Assembly: GCA_003194525.1 (NCBI GenBank) | Contig: NBIV01000226.1 | Location: forward strand, 58,216-122,215 | Direction: 5' to 3' | Source of the DNA: Gracilariopsis chorda | Taxonomy: Eukaryota; Rhodophyta; Florideophyceae; Gracilariales; Gracilariaceae | Length of the DNA: 64,000 nt | Notes under the pieces: model-generated | Told to the model about the DNA's origin: nothing | Seen by the model: the letters and a program-made list of their open reading frames with translations, nothing else | The model's database searches: none | Translations under genes and position numbers: made by a program | Part shown: piece after piece, positions 19,240-28,689 of the stretch | How positions within the stretch are numbered: position 1 is the first letter of the stretch | Layout of the letters: the number at the start of each line of letters is the position of its first letter

Positions 19240-21189
19240 ATGGGCCGCCCGCTGTGGCGTGTGTTACAAAGGCACGTCGAAGCGTGGCGCCGGATGGGTG
19301 CTTCGGCATATCTGTGCCGGAACATTCAGTTTGGAATATACGAGCAACCTCTGCGTCCGTTTGTTTCTGGGCAAGGGAGGTTGCTGGGGGATATCCCGCA
19401 GACGAAAGAAGATTTGGAGTTTGGGAGAGAGGATATCCGGAAAGGTTTGGAGTCGGGAATCTACCAAGAAGTGTCATCGGAGCACGCGCAGCGTGCGTTG
19501 CAGGGCGGAGCCGTCATCTCCTCGGCGTTCGTCGTTTGGCAGGAGCGAGAAGGCACACGCTCGGGAAGGTTTGTCGTCAACTTGTCGGTCCAATCTGGAC
19601 ACTGGGGCAAAGGATCCGTGCGAATGGAGACGCTCCCGGAGTTCGCGATGAGCATCCAGAAAGAGGATCACATGCTCTCTATGGACATCGAGAAGGGGTT
19701 CCGGCATCTTCGTTTACACCCGGCGATGCGGGATTGGTTCATTTTCCGCTACGCCGGGCGGTTCTACCAATGTGTTGCTCTCCCCTTTGGGTGGGGCCGA
19801 TCCCCGCTTTGGTTTACAAGACTAATGGCGCCCTTCGTGACCAAGCTCCGTTCGTACGGGTACCGCGTTCTGCCGTACATGGACGACTTTCTACTGATCC
19901 CTACCCCTCATGGTGTCGTCGCAGGTCTCGAAGACTGCCAAAGGGCCCGCAAAAGAATCGATGCACTGATGGGAACGCTCGGTCTGCGCCGTCACCGGGA
20001 GAAGGGGGAATGGAACGGAGCTCAAGTGTTGGACCATCTGGGCGTCCGTGTGGATACCGTGGACATGAAGTTTTGTGTGGTACCATACAAGGTGCAACAG
20101 GTTCGTCGGCTTGCAGGGGACCTTCTCAAGCAAGCGCGACTGGGACGCCGCTGGGTGAACGTCGCCGCTGTCCGGTCTCTCTGTGGAACGTGTATCTCGC
20201 TGTCGTTGGCGCTACCGTGGGCGAGGTTCTACACGAGGTCGCTGTACTGGGACATGGGATGTACCCGCCCGCGCGATTCTCGTGGTCGTTGTCGCCTCTC
20301 GCACCAGTCGTTACTGGATCTGCAGTTCTGGCGAAAACTGTCTGGTCCCGAGACGGAAGGTCGCCGTATCCTCCCAGCAGTGGCCGAAGCGGCGCTTCAC
20401 TCGGACGCGGCGGACGTGGGATATGGGGGCACTCTGAACGACCAGAACCTTCAAGCTGGGCATCCGGGCCTGTGGTGCGACCAGGGAGTGTGGAGTTGGA
20501 AGGACCGCGCGGAGTCTATTACCCATCGAGAGCTGAAGGCCATAAGGAAGCTACTAGAAGGCCTGTTGGGGGAAGAAGTGAAGAGGCGCGGCATTCAAGA
20601 ATTGTTGTTGCACGTCGACAACCAATCGGTGGTGCATATCGCGAACAGCTTTGTCACAGCGAGTCGCCCTCTGATGAGGGAATTGCGACGATTGAAACGG
20701 TTGCTTGGCAAGTTGGGCGTTCACGTGCGCGCCAAATGGCTTCCGTCGGCCATCAACAAGTATGCCGACGCTCTCTCGCGACGGTTCCCCCGCGGCGACC
20801 TCTTGATCCGTCGACGGCTGCGGCGTTCCGTCGCGGATGGGATGAAGGCGCCCGCCGAGGCTTTCAAGTACCGCCCGCTCGGCGAGCATCCATACGTGCT
20901 CCGCAAGTTGATGATGGAGGAGCTGGAGCGGCCATGGGACGACGGGCAGGTGCGCATGTTGTGCCCTCCGGTGGACCTGATTATGGCCACGGTGAACAAG
21001 TTGGCACGGACGGGGGCCCCGGCGCTGCTCCTCATTCCGGACTGGCCTCGACAGGCGTGGCACCAGGCGGCTCTGCACCTGTGCAAGCGATGGAGGCGAC
21101 TGCCGGTACCACCGGAGGAGGTGTGGGAAGCGCAGCGTCGGCTGAACCCGGCGTGGCGCCTTCTGGAGCTAGAGGTGAATCTCTCATGA
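19240..21189 (+). CDS. Reverse transcriptase / RNase H (ORF2) of the DIRS-like element
   Basis: 649 residues, uninterrupted. RT motifs run in order: 'RFVVNLSVQSGHWGKGSVRM' (about 109-128), 'HMLSMDIEKGFRHLRLHP' with the first catalytic Asp, 'CVALPFGWGRSPLWFTRLM' (the LPFG..sP block of DIRS-like RTs), and the YMDD box at residues 213-216. RNase H follows with Asp389 in 'HSDAADVGYGG', Glu in 'ITHRELKAI' and Asp in 'HVDNQSVVHI', then 'KWLPSAINKYADALSR'. The last 140 residues show no methyltransferase domain. It copies element RNA into DNA. The stop overlaps the recombinase ATG by ATGA. Confidence 0.92.
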   Translation: MGRPLWRVLQRHVEAWRRMGASAYLCRNIQFGIYEQPLRPFVSGQGRLLGDIPQTKEDLEFGREDIRKGLESGIYQEVSSEHAQRALQGGAVISSAFVVWQEREGTRSGRFVVNLSVQSGHWGKGSVRMETLPEFAMSIQKEDHMLSMDIEKGFRHLRLHPAMRDWFIFRYAGRFYQCVALPFGWGRSPLWFTRLMAPFVTKLRSYGYRVLPYMDDFLLIPTPHGVVAGLEDCQRARKRIDALMGTLGLRRHREKGEWNGAQVLDHLGVRVDTVDMKFCVVPYKVQQVRRLAGDLLKQARLGRRWVNVAAVRSLCGTCISLSLALPWARFYTRSLYWDMGCTRPRDSRGRCRLSHQSLLDLQFWRKLSGPETEGRRILPAVAEAALHSDAADVGYGGTLNDQNLQAGHPGLWCDQGVWSWKDRAESITHRELKAIRKLLEGLLGEEVKRRGIQELLLHVDNQSVVHIANSFVTASRPLMRELRRLKRLLGKLGVHVRAKWLPSAINKYADALSRRFPRGDLLIRRRLRRSVADGMKAPAEAFKYRPLGEHPYVLRKLMMEELERPWDDGQVRMLCPPVDLIMATVNKLARTGAPALLLIPDWPRQAWHQAALHLCKRWRRLPVPPEEVWEAQRRLNPAWRLLELEVNLS

Positions 21190-22280
21190 CGCGGTCGGCT
21201 GCTCGGCTGGCGTCGTTGACGTCGGGGGCGGCAGCTCATGTTTCGTCCATGGCTGGTTCGAGTGCTGCAGCGCGGCACACCGCGGAGCTGGTCGCCCAGT
21301 ACGCATGGAGCAGCCGCACCGACGCCACGCGACAGTCGCAGTGGATGGCATGGATCGAGTACTGCACGGAGGATGACCGCCAGCCGCTACCTGTGACGGA
21401 AGGAAATCTGGTCGCGTTCATTGGGTGGTTGAAGATGTCCCGGGAGCGAGGTACAAGAAACGTGAGTGTGTCTTCTTTGCCGCAGTACATCTCTGCTGTG
21501 CGTCGTATGCACGAGTTGTACGTCGGTCGGGCTGTTCCGTCGTACCCGTTCTTGGACGCGGTGATTCGTGCATACGGCAAGTGGGAAGAGCAGAATTATC
21601 CTAAGGAGCTGGTGCGCTGCGGCGTGGATGCCGCAAAAATGATGAGCGTTTGGAACCTTGGCATGAGAACGACGACTTTGAGTGTGCTGCGAGACTGTGC
21701 CGTGTGCGTGTTCGCCTACTGCATGAACGGTTTGCGCGAGAGCTCGACTATGAGCATGCAGACGACCAAGGTCCACGTGCTAGAAGACTCCATGAGCGCT
21801 CGCCTGTGCTACTGGAAAGGGCGCAAAGCGAGCAACGAGCCATTGATCACGTACAACCGCATCTCCTCCCAGGTGTCGTCACCGCTCGACTTATTCAAGC
21901 GGTGGAAACGCAGCCGGGGAACGCATGTACGATTCTTTGCGATGGACGGCGAACCCGTCGCGTACCAGAAGGAGTCCTTGACGCGCGCGCTGCAGCGATG
22001 TTTTGCTGTGTTGAACATTCGTCCTCTGCGTGACGGAAAGTTCACTTCTCATTCGCTTCGTATTGGTGCGCACACAGAACAGGTTCTCCTTGCAATTCCT
22101 CTTCCGGTTCGGATGGCACGGTTTGGTTGGGGCAAAAGTAGCGAGGAGATGGCCACGCTATACTTTGATCGGACTATTCGCACAAGTGGTGCTTCGGTCT
22201 GGTTTTTCGGTGCACAGTACCTCCCTCACCCTACGATGAAGGAGGCGACGCGCACCGTTTCCATCAGCGCGGCTTCATGA
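21186..22280 (+). CDS. Tyrosine recombinase (ORF3) of the DIRS-like element
   Basis: 364 residues from the ATG that overlaps the RT stop (ATGA); the same frame is open far upstream across the RT, but only as a shadow. The catalytic set of tyrosine recombinases is complete: Arg184 in 'NGLRESS', His289 and Arg292 in 'SHSLRIGAHT', the 'FGWG' Trp in place of the second His, and Tyr326 in 'ATLYFD'. The N-terminal part has the helical core-binding domain ('LPQYISAVRRMHELYVG'). It would join the circular cDNA intermediate to the chromosome. The ATGA overlap suggests reinitiation or a similar coupling to translation of the RT. Confidence 0.92.
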   Translation: MTRSAARLASLTSGAAAHVSSMAGSSAAARHTAELVAQYAWSSRTDATRQSQWMAWIEYCTEDDRQPLPVTEGNLVAFIGWLKMSRERGTRNVSVSSLPQYISAVRRMHELYVGRAVPSYPFLDAVIRAYGKWEEQNYPKELVRCGVDAAKMMSVWNLGMRTTTLSVLRDCAVCVFAYCMNGLRESSTMSMQTTKVHVLEDSMSARLCYWKGRKASNEPLITYNRISSQVSSPLDLFKRWKRSRGTHVRFFAMDGEPVAYQKESLTRALQRCFAVLNIRPLRDGKFTSHSLRIGAHTEQVLLAIPLPVRMARFGWGKSSEEMATLYFDRTIRTSGASVWFFGAQYLPHPTMKEATRTVSISAAS

Positions 22281-22327
22281 GGAGAGGCGCTGACCTTGTG
22301 AACTCGGGCAGAGGGTTTGGCTGTTTC

Positions 22328-22527
22328 GTGCTGTGTAGACCGCGGTTTATGCGCGTGAAACGCATGCAAAATGAATAGCGAGGGCAAGTCGCAGGACTTG
22401 TGTCACGATGCGTACGTAGCACACATGTGAGATGTGTGCCCTGGCGTTTTTCCACGTGAGTGCCGCGGCCTTGATATGGTCGCGAGTCAAGCCCGCCGTC
22501 GTGATCGCGGGCATGCCTCTCTCTTTC
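22328..22527 (+). repeat. Right 200-bp direct repeat of the DIRS-like element
   Basis: Same 200 bases as 18,211-18,410, 47 bp after the recombinase stop. In Ngaro/PAT elements the right end is B1-A2-B2, where A2 repeats the left end; this would be A2. I compared the 47 bp before it with the sequence after it and found no B1/B2 pair. Confidence 0.95.
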
Positions 22528-22869
22528 CCGCCCTCCCACCCTTGGCTGCGCCACGATGCCTCTCTCTTTGCAGTGGAGGTAAACACTACATTTACTGTGG
22601 TGTAGGGGCCAATGGGGTTTTTGTAAGCAGCTGGGTTTGATGTGGCTGTGTCATATGTGGGGGCCAATTATATGGGTGTCCCTGCAGGGCAGGCTCGGGC
22701 TGCGAAGGAGGTGTTGGGGTAAGACTGGCGTGGTGACAAGTCGGAGGATAGCGTGGACCAATTGTCTGCATTGTTGGTTTGTGAGTTCGAAACCAATCTG
22801 GGGTTTGGTAGCCGGCCGATCAATGGTCTGCTACCTCGCCGGTGGCAGCCCCGGGCAGGATTTACAGTA
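22528..22869. other. GC-rich stretch after the right repeat
   Basis: 342 bp, rich in G and C compared with the copia sequence that resumes at about 22,870. It repeats the last bases of the 200-bp repeat in short form: ACGATGCCTCTCTCTTTG at about 22,552-22,569 against GGCATGCCTCTCTCTTTC. It may be the outer (B2) end of the DIRS-like element or other inserted DNA. No gene seen. Confidence 0.4.
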
Positions 22870-23340
22870 AATGAATGCGTTTCAAACCAGAAAACTCAGT
22901 TCTTCTGGCCCATACCATACTATAAGGCTTGTGCACAAAAAGACGTTCCGCTCAATTGAATGTATCGAACACGCCTTGATGGAGTGAGTAAGAATATTTC
23001 GGACGATTTTGAGTCTTACACGATGCAAAATGGCATAATTCTACAGTTCACAACACTGCTTGCACACAAATCAATTGTTGTTGCAGAAAAACATTATCCA
23101 AGACCTATGAAAGATTTCTAAAGCATATCGCTTTGCTTCAAAAATTCCTGATGAGCTCTCAGAGGAAGGTTTTCCCCATGCAAGCTACCTTAGAAATTGA
23201 TTGTCAAACAACAGAGTAGACAAGAAGGACCAACTCACATTGTAGTTCGGAGCAAGCCTCATTTTTTGAGCTTATTAAAACTTGGACAAACCAGTTATGA
23301 TCTATCCCTGTTCGTCACCCTTGCGTCTAGAACTCGGTTT
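22870..23340 (+). pseudogene. Ty1/copia integrase relic
   Basis: 'ISDDFESYTMQNGIILQFTT' (about 23,000-23,057) fits the copia integrase 'ytSneFe.yl..nGI.hq.t.p', and 'VVAEKHYPRPMKDF' with 'SISLCFKNS' after it fits 'gvaErknrtlme.ar.ml.fknlp'. A later piece 'KLGQTSYDLSLFVTLASRTR' may be the 'hLrvFGc.ayvhvp...r.Kld' tail. Stops interrupt it. It continues the pre-integrase relic at 17.6-18.2 kb on the same strand. Confidence 0.6.
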
Positions 23341-23375
23341 CTCAAGAAAATAGATGCCTTCTCTTAAGACGGTGC

Positions 23376-25440
23376 CTAATTTCCGGGAGCCTGTGGCTCA
23401 TCATTTTTCTTAACAGGAACATGTAGCGGGGTACCTGAACAAGCTCTTGAACGACTAATCGCATAATCTCGCCTAGGAGCCGTTAGTCCCATGATGTAAT
23501 ACGTCATTGTCGGCAGGGGTGCCAATGGTTCTGGAGGGCCTCTATGATCCTCTGTCAAGCTTGTAATCGAATGGGTGGAGTTTCCCACTGGCAGTCCGAT
23601 ACATGGTGATCTATCCACACAGAGATAGCAGCCTCCACCAGCGGCTCGTTTGTCACTGAACGGGTACTCTGCAGCTCTTATTCCGCCAGCCCAAATGACT
23701 CGTTCGGGCTGTGTCCATATCCCGAGACGAGGTGTATAGTTGAAAAATATAGCTGGAGCGAGAGTGCTCTGTCCTAATGATTCTTCCGTAGAAGCAGCAT
23801 TCGCCTCTGTCGTGCTACCTATGCATCTTGGATGGGGCGGTGGGCCATCTCGAGTATCGGCTCTGCTGTGCATTAAAGCGCCATTGCCGTGTGGTAAGCC
23901 ACTCCTGGCTGTGTCTGTCTTGATTGTAGTACCCTTTAAGGATATCAACATCGTTTTGGCCAGATAACTCTGGGACTTCAACCGGATTTGTGTTGGTCCT
24001 GTTAGACGCAATGTATGTCCATGTGACATAGCCAGCTCCATAGCGGATTCCATGGTCTTACAACGGTCACGGAAGGTTTGTCAGTCTCAGTAACACGCGA
24101 AGCGACACTGGGCAGGAGCCCGTCGATAAAGGATGCAATGTGCTCCTCTTATGAGTAAAGTCCGGCAAGCTTACCGTATTTTAAGCGTACAAGCTCTCAA
24201 AAAGACTGCTCCGTCTCTACCGTTCGTTGGAAGAGTGATTTGTGGTCACATACCAAGTCTCGCATGAACTCATTTTTCGCGTAGCTGCGTAGCAGACCTT
24301 GTATGGCCTCCAGACAGCTTTTGATTACTACCGAGGTATCATCAACTGCATCGAGATAAAGTAAACTTTTGTAAGCGAAAAGACCATTGCATGACAAGAA
24401 GTACGCCAGAAAGAACTTGGAAATTCCATTGGAGATGCCATTGTTGTTCGCCTCGCCTATAAACGGGGCAAGGAATATCAAGATTGACACAAGATCCTTT
24501 CCGTCGCATCTACAGTTGGCCATGGTGGTGTTAAACCGCTTGACCATTAAAGGGACACGCCGCTAGACTTTCAAGCTCTCGCTCATGTTATAGCTGTCCA
24601 GCCAGTATGTATTGTATGACCAGACGTTCTTGAAACGGCTGTTATCCGGGTTAATCTCAGCGAGGTTGTGCTTGGGCAAGTGTGGATCGGACTCGGAAGA
24701 AGAGAGTGATCCACCATCCGAGGAAGAAAACCTGAATCACAAACAATGTTCTTCTTGCAGCGTTTGCGCTCCTTTCTGGATTTCAAAACCTATACCTTCC
24801 ATGAGCGCATCTCGGTGTCATGCAAAAAGATCCCGTGCTTCATAAGGAAAGCCATCTGGATTCTCAGTGCACGATTTTGACCTCCACGCTGGCGAACTTC
24901 TGGTCGTGCTCGATCATCCTCCCCTCCACATCACAAAGCTCTCTTGGAACAGAGACAATGCCTCTTTTCTGTGTGGCCTATGACCCCTGGCGAGGAGTCT
25001 CACTCGGAAGAAACGACTAGAATCGTGGTTGCAGCCCAACATATTCGTATTATGCGATCTGAACAATCAACTCATTGAGTCGAGCTTCGAAGGAATCCCT
25101 CCAACTGCACCCCGCCTCGTTAACCTGTTGAGTAACTAATCACTGCACGAGGTCTGCGACGTTTGCGAAAACAATTTGCTAAACTTTTGCCAGACTTACG
25201 CCCATTGGGCGGTTTGAAGATGAGCGCTCGTCCACTTGCGTTGAAACCCCACCAGTACCGGTGTAGCCACGCTCGTCGTCACTGTCTTAGGTACTTGCTG
25301 CTGTTGACTATCATTCGTTCTCGACTGCTGGGCTGGATTCTCCAGCGAGGGAAGAGGGAGTGGAGTGAACTCTACATCAGACGGAGCAGCGCCCAGCGCT
25401 GGGGTAGGTGCGTTCAGCGAAATGCTTAGATCAACTGAGG
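23376..25440 (-). pseudogene. gag-like relic on the minus strand
   Basis: The clearest part reads, on the minus strand from 24,547 down, 'MRDLVCDHKSLFQRTVETEQ' and, across one stop, 'LKYGKLAGLYS' and 'EEHIASFIDGLLPSVASRVT' (about 24,100-24,200), a retrotransposon gag pattern (f...GL.p.i...v). It then changes frame into an open 225-codon stretch (24,053-23,376) with a Cys-rich piece 'GGGCYLCVDRSPC' that could be a damaged zinc knuckle. Upstream to 25,440 there are only fragments. Its strand is opposite to the copia pieces on both sides, so it came from another insertion. Confidence 0.45.
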
Positions 25441-26033
25441 TCGCCGAAGAGGGTACTTCTATTATGACTTTCGCCGATCAAGAGGCAGTGCATCTGGCAG
25501 TCTGGGACTACAAACATCCGACTGACTGACAGGAGGACAATTGAGCGACGCAGAAGAGTTTAGGAGGCTTATTTTCAATGGAATTCTCACCAAAGTTTTT
25601 ATCAGAAATTTAATTATGGCCACTGGCCGACACGAAAAAATTATCGTTCGAAGTCGAACTCTGAAAAGAACTACTAATTTGTGTAGAAATCTCGGACAAA
25701 CAAGACAGAGAGCGGATAAAACCAAGGAAATATGATGTTAGAAGAAGAGACCAAGTGTGTCGGGATTCTAGGTGGGGAGAACAAAATATATAGCGCAGTG
25801 CGCTACTCACGATACCAACCGCTCTTAGTGGAGTTAACAGCAGGAAAGGTCTGAAAAAAAAGACTAGGAGGCCAAGAATAGTTCGAATCCCGAGTTTGCT
25901 TCTATGCTTCCAACTGAAGAACGAGTACTGAACAAAAACCACAGCTTACAAATAGGCAAGCGTCGAATTGAAGTACAACCATAGTGAATAACTCGACACA
26001 AGACCTGTCGGTGGACCAGAAACGTCACATGGC
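25441..26033. other. No recognisable gene (25.4-26.0 kb)
   Basis: Open frames of 64-110 codons on both strands overlap and show no motif. Possibly the 5' leader of the minus-strand gag relic. No LTR ends were found here. Confidence 0.3.
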
Positions 26034-26705
26034 TGTTAGACTTATTTACCATTTTACCTTTTTTTAGTATACTTGGCTCCAGAATCAGTTCTAACGTGTC
26101 TAAGTTTCCTACTTTTATCCTATTCAATCTTCTGAAGAGATCGACTACCTATTTGACCCGTCTACCTGGCCTCCAAACCGAGTTCACATCATTTGTGACA
26201 TACTGTCAATATGCTGCAACCACACGCTTATGTCAGAAAGGCCCCGACCGACCACGTGGACAAAGTTGGCTCCGTATTACACGTTACTTACTACTTAAAA
26301 CGTTGAAAAACACCCCATATGGCACAGAAATGATCAAAAGGTCATACAACGTTCCCAAGAGATAAGTGTCAAGTCATCATGAGCAATTTGGCGTTATGCC
26401 ACATCATCAAGGCCCTTTCTGTTGCTGATTTTCGCCACGTCATAGATCAGGTTGTCAGATAGGGAATTCGCGAAGTCATCAAACGGCCAGATTTGGCATT
26501 GAACTCGTTAAACAACCCACATATGGAGGACAACGAGAAGACCAAGCATAATGCCGTTAAACACGGACGATATATCAATGAATGGTGGGACTGATAGAAC
26601 TAGGTAGACCCCCTATATAAACCCCGATGGATGCTCCGAACGTCAACTCGGATCATGACCATCGACTTCCAATCATTCTCAACCATTGCACCTCTGTTCC
26701 TAACA
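26034..26705 (+). repeat. LTR, copy B (lone LTR or 5' LTR)
   Basis: 672 bp from TGTTAGAC to CTAACA, so the ends form the 6-bp inverted pair TGTTAG/CTAACA. It is a diverged copy of 8,762-9,414. The TATATAA box lies at 26,614-26,620, with the same downstream CCCCGATGG. Two bases after its end, TGGCAACGGAGAACG begins with TGG, as a tRNA primer site would, so copy B may be a 5' LTR; no gag or pol of that family follows. Confidence 0.75.
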
Positions 26706-27890
26706 GTGGCAACGGAGAACGTGGAAACAACCCAGAGAATGAATCACTGGCCCGACGGGAGCTTACGCTTGCGTCGTGTGCTAAGCCTCGACTGAGCACG
26801 CAAAAAGTGGCAACAGGAGAGCAAGGTATCCCTGACACTACGCCAAAGCCCAGATGTGTACGTCTGCTACGGCTGCACTGCCTGGCACTCAGAAGTGAGC
26901 GATGTTCACAAACTGGAGTTCGAGTCCGCACCAAAGAGTCGGGGTCGACACGATAGGTCGGCTGTCTGCTTATAATGCAGGGTTTCCAGTAGCCAAACGG
27001 GCTCAGTGACATCGCAACGCGGACTACAAGGGGCTGAAGTCTGGTAGTGACAAGGACTGAACGAGTGATACCCAGGGAGTTTGGAACACGTGGTGGACCT
27101 TGGCTATAGTTGCGCAGGCTAAAGCCTGTAATGTAGGAGTCGAAATTGGTGTAAACCCGAAAGTATTTGTGTTAGAATACCAGAACTGGAGTTTTGGAGT
27201 TACCAAGAGTCCGGCGGACTTTTCTTTAAAGCCGGAGCGTCAGGTCTGCAGATTAATATCGCCAGCCCCTAAGACAGCTGTAATATAGCTAGTCTACTCT
27301 ACTAAGTAAAGTACATAAATGTACAAGTGGACACGTGCCAGCGTGCTACGGTCGGCCAAAAACCAGTGCAACACGGAGACACACCATGCCCGATGGGTAC
27401 CTAAATCAGGGCGGCAGTGCTGCCACCAACAAAAAAATCAGGGCACTGACCTCTGAATTAACAGTGGGCTGCACCCTAACGGCCAGGTCTCTTGCATTTA
27501 TTTAAGCGCAAAGCCCACTGCGCTACAACAAGACGACGCACTAGTACAGAGTGTAACGTAGAATCTCATGGATCGTGAAGTAGGAATGAAACCACTACCA
27601 TTATTTTTGAGGTTCGTCAGAAAACATTTATGTTCTGACTCAGCGAACATTTTACCTAAGGCGCATTGCGTAGAAATAGGTGACATGCAGCGTCCTTAAT
27701 GAACTACGACCCCAATAATCTTAACGCACCCGTAGCGCCCCTGGAGACCATTTGTTTTATGCTGGCTACGGGCGCAGATCATGGGTAAGTAGTAGAGTCC
27801 AATGATAAAAGTAACGCGTATCTACACAGAGAGCTCTACGGGAATCTGCTAATAGAACAACTACAGAATACGTCAATTTCCATACTTGTC
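26706..27890. other. No recognisable gene (26.7-27.9 kb)
   Basis: Short open frames on both strands without motifs (for example 26,627-26,956 plus and 26,653-27,012 minus, which overlap). If copy B is a 5' LTR, this would be its leader and the start of a lost gag; the rest may be copia sequence too worn to read. Confidence 0.3.
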
Positions 27891-27894
27891 CGTG

Positions 27895-28680
27895 TAAGAG
27901 TTTGCTTAATTCTGAAATCCATCTATGTAAGCGGGAAAAAAAGGGAGCTCCTCATGCACAAAGAACTGCTGGTGTTAGGATTCGAGCAATCAAGCACCGA
28001 CAGTTGAATATATGTATGAAAAAATGAAGCGGTACGCCAACATTTGTGGTGGTTGTGGATGACCTCATAACATCCTGCAACTCGTATTCTCTACTTCAAG
28101 ATTTTAAAGTAGAGATACAGAAGCTTTTCCATGTAAACATTCTCGTCCAGGCCGAGCCCATCGTTGCAATACACCTGCTGAGTAGCAAGTATGAAATAAA
28201 GGTACAGAATGGCGGGTATATAGAAAAAAACATGCAGAAACATGGACTTGTAAACTCGAATGTTGGAAAGCCATTGGTTTCTAAGTTTGCCTTCAAAAAC
28301 AGAACAGAAACCGAGTCAAGCCTAGGAAAAGAAGCTTACAAAACTAGTAGGACGTCTAATGTATCTGGCCGTAAGTTGTGAACGATACATAATGTATGGC
28401 GCTTCGAGGCTTGCAAAGCAGGTTCACGAGCCATGCTTGACCCATTTTTGACCTGCGAAAAAAGGACCTTGATGAGTACAAAGGGTCCTAGCTTTTTCTT
28501 GCCAACCAATAGCTCAGCCACAATAGAAGCGTACTGCGATGCAGATTGAGCTAGTTGTCAACACAAGACAAACTTTATAACTGAATTATTGATGAAGATG
28601 AGAAAGGGACAAATCATGTGGATCAACAATAAAGCAAACGTTTGTCGTGTTTTCATCTGGTGAAGAAACATAAACTACAA
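27895..28680 (+). pseudogene. Ty1/copia reverse transcriptase and RNase H relic
   Basis: 'LKSIYVSGKKRELLMHKELL' and 'VLGFEQSSTDS' (27,905-27,993) match the copia RT block 'LkKSLYGLKQApr.W...l..lGF.qs..D'. The 28,046-28,381 frame follows with 'VVVDDLITSCNSYSLLQDFK', the Y-V-D-D box having lost its Tyr, and 'GGYIEKNMQKHGLVNSNVGK'. After a stop, 'IEAYCDADWASCQHKTN' at about 28,520-28,570 is the copia RNase H start, with both Asp present, and 'QIMWINNKANV' its next block. This is the 3'-most copia piece. Confidence 0.75.
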
Positions 28681-28689
28681 TAACCTAGT

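Larger units (their letters stand above)
18211..22527 (+). mobile_element. DIRS/Ngaro-like tyrosine-recombinase retrotransposon
   Basis: Two identical 200-bp direct repeats flank three open frames on the plus strand: a gag-like protein, an RT/RNase H protein, and a tyrosine recombinase overlapping the RT by ATGA. DIRS-order elements insert through a circular DNA by their recombinase, so no target duplication and no DDE integrase are expected; neither is seen. No methyltransferase domain follows the RNase H, as in Ngaro-type elements. All frames are intact and the repeats identical, so the insertion is recent or the element may still move. The second pair of 'split' repeats expected for Ngaro elements is not apparent. 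It interrupts the integrase of a copia element. Confidence 0.9.

Noticed and set aside
19182-21185. Plus-strand open frame of over 600 codons before the tyrosine recombinase
   Set aside because: It is a shadow of the RT frame in GC-rich DNA; RT motifs are all in the other frame, and the recombinase ATG at 21,186 overlaps the RT stop.
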